Below, piece by piece: positions 4,636-5,672 of a stretch of 5,672 bases of DNA. The position numbers and the translations under genes are program-made. Each line of letters begins with the position of its first letter. The first letter of the stretch is position 1. The DNA is from Candidatus Bathyarchaeota archaeon (lineage in GTDB: Archaea; Thermoproteota; Bathyarchaeia; Bathyarchaeales; SOJC01), in the NCBI GenBank assembly GCA_030608925.1, contig JAUWDF010000058.1, forward strand, positions 1 to 5,672, in the 5' to 3' direction. The notes under the pieces were generated by a model. That model was not told the origin of the DNA, made no database searches, and worked only from the letters and a program-made list of their open reading frames with translations.

Positions 4636-5672
4636 GTAACTATCATCTCAAGCTTTTCTTTCTCAACAGCTTGCCTAATTTCCATTGCAACCCTTCTCCC
4701 TGGACCAACTTCTTTCCCATATTTATATTTCATATAGGGAGATGTAGGCTCTACACAAGGGCAACCAGGTATTCTGGGACTAACATCGAACACATAAAAC
4801 TCCAAATCCTTTGTCATAGCCCCCTGCAATGCAAACAAGCCTATTATTCCTGGAGGATACTCCCTTTTACAGACCTCAACGAATTTTTCTCCAGCTTCAA
4901 ATATCTTTTCTAATTGAGATTCTCTCATAGTAGCCCCTGCGTGTCCAATTTCGACATTTTGTGTTGAAATTCTTGCCTCTAATTGTTCATCAGCAGGTAA
5001 GTCCAAAACACCATCCAGATTTGTCTGTATTCTTCTGTCAAATCCTAACAGATCTATTTCGTCCGTTATTGGAGACCAGAAATAGTTAGCATTGAATTTG
5101 GCCCCCACGATATACTCTTCTATCATGGCCTTTTCTAAGTCTTTTTTGTCAATTGTCCCCTTCCCTATTCTCTCACCAGCTTTTTTCTCAAATTCCCCTG
5201 ACGAAGAAGCGTAGAAGAAGGCGCGTTCAATTCTCCTTTCTTTTTCAGGAACTTTCACGATTGCTAATCTATCTATCACTTCATGTGAACTGAAGATTTT
5301 TGGCATTTTTATGCCCGCTTTTCTCAATAAATAATATTGGTTTCTTGGCCCATCCCTCTCTTCACTTCTAAGCATGTGTCGATTCCCAAGAAGAGGGATT
5401 GAAAATTTCCCTTCTATATTATCATAACCAACATATACTGAGAAGGACCTATTTGGCACAAAAACAGTATTTAATTCTCTTAACTTGTCTTGATTTTCCT
5501 CTCTAATTATATCAACAAAACTATCCAGTAACACGACATGATCGAACAGGTTCTTATAGTGCTTTGTGTAGGTATATTCCCTTCCCTTTTGGCAGACTAC
5601 AACAACCTCGAACCCTTCCTGCTTGGCACCATAACCCATTTCTAAGGCTGAGTGGGAACCAAGCACCCCAAT
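4632..5672 (-). CDS. Divergent PurP-family ATP-grasp paralogue (5' truncated by window)
   Basis: The frame is open to the window edge, and the visible product begins IGVLGSHSALEMGYGAKQEG, aligning with residues 21-40 of the neighbouring PurP, so about 20 residues are off the window; the GTG at 5666 is internal. The alignment continues along the whole chain: VPNRSFSVYVG, RKAGIKMPKIF, IEEYIVGAKFNANYF, DLLGFDRRIQ, TMRESQLEKIFEAGE, PPGIIGLFALQ and GRRVAMEIRQAVE. It differs at key places. The glycine-rich loop of PurP (FPGAKGGKGYF) is replaced by a charged VPEKERRIERAFF. The metal-site glutamate in FCLET becomes glutamine in FALQG, and FEISARIVAG becomes FDVSPRIPGC. The fold and probably a nucleotide-like ligand are kept, but normal PurP catalysis is doubtful. 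It may act on another substrate, partner PurP as a subunit, or be regulatory. PurP paralogues are known in several archaea. It is the first gene of the visible minus-strand run and overlaps purP by 4 nt. Confidence 0.85.
   Translation of the reverse strand: MGVLGSHSALEMGYGAKQEGFEVVVVCQKGREYTYTKHYKNLFDHVVLLDSFVDIIREENQDKLRELNTVFVPNRSFSVYVGYDNIEGKFSIPLLGNRHMLRSEERDGPRNQYYLLRKAGIKMPKIFSSHEVIDRLAIVKVPEKERRIERAFFYASSSGEFEKKAGERIGKGTIDKKDLEKAMIEEYIVGAKFNANYFWSPITDEIDLLGFDRRIQTNLDGVLDLPADEQLEARISTQNVEIGHAGATMRESQLEKIFEAGEKFVEVCKREYPPGIIGLFALQGAMTKDLEFYVFDVSPRIPGCPCVEPTSPYMKYKYGKEVGPGRRVAMEIRQAVEKEKLEMIVT
4642..4649 (-). promoter_or_regulatory. Ribosome binding site of purP
   Basis: On the minus strand GAGATGAT ends 6 nt before the GTG at 4635 and matches GGAGGTGAT, the complement of the archaeal 16S 3' end, with one internal change. 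It lies inside the last codons of the paralogue, supporting the overlapping GTG start and translational coupling of the two genes. Confidence 0.6.

Noticed and set aside
4671..4913. An 80-codon open frame on the plus strand inside the PurP paralogue
   Set aside because: It is antisense to conserved PurP-family sequence, rich in Cys, His and Phe without pattern, and has no supporting signal.
4632..5672. The PurP paralogue as a decaying pseudogene
   Set aside because: It has an uninterrupted frame over its full family length, conserved core segments and a coupled overlap with purP, which suggests selection for a changed function.
1..5672. CRISPR array, insertion sequence or attachment site
   Set aside because: I saw no regularly spaced direct repeats, transposase-like protein or duplicated tRNA end. 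The tRNA 3' end has no second copy in the window by eye.

Overview
This window looks archaeal. Three things point that way: a canonical archaeal-type formate-dependent AICAR ligase gene (purP) with a second, divergent paralogue; a tRNA gene that only folds after removal of short inserts flanked by bulge-helix-bulge (BHB) type structures; and frequent GTG/TTG starts with weak or Shine-Dalgarno-like leaders. Which archaeal lineage it is cannot be settled from the sequence. A mesophilic or moderately thermophilic TACK-type lineage (for example Bathyarchaeia) is a guess from gene content and moderate base composition.

Layout. Plus strand, 1-1145: the 3' part of a class I SAM methyltransferase of the RsmC/MJ0882 type, cut by the window edge; a 169-bp tRNA-Ser gene (453-621) that I read as carrying three introns (29, 37 and 15 nt) and encoding CCA; then a short TrmO/TsaA-family gene (666-1145). 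This half is about RNA modification and tRNA. Minus strand, 5672-1206: a run of three genes, read right to left. They are a divergent PurP-family protein whose 5' end lies off the window, a canonical PurP overlapping it by 4 nt (GTGA), and after 49 nt a 764-residue fusion of an aminoglycoside-phosphotransferase (APH)-type small-molecule kinase with a class III PLP enzyme of the ethanolamine-phosphate / phosphohydroxylysine phospho-lyase branch. The two blocks converge at 1146-1205, a 60-nt spacer holding a T-rich tract that probably ends the plus-strand transcript.

How they work together. PurP makes FAICAR from AICAR, formate and ATP in the penultimate step of purine synthesis. The overlapping paralogue has lost the glycine-rich ATP-grasp loop and altered both acidic residues that bind metal in the family, so it probably has a different or non-catalytic role. 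The fusion most simply phosphorylates an amino alcohol (ethanolamine, 5-hydroxylysine or similar), then eliminates phosphate and ammonia to give an aldehyde, a complete two-step pathway in one chain. No sequence feature ties this to purines, and a promoter-like element just before the fusion suggests it may be expressed separately.

Most interesting points: the three-intron tRNA-Ser with introns near positions 15/16, 29/30 and 37/38, the compact archaeal kinase-phospholyase fusion, and the degenerate PurP paralogue.
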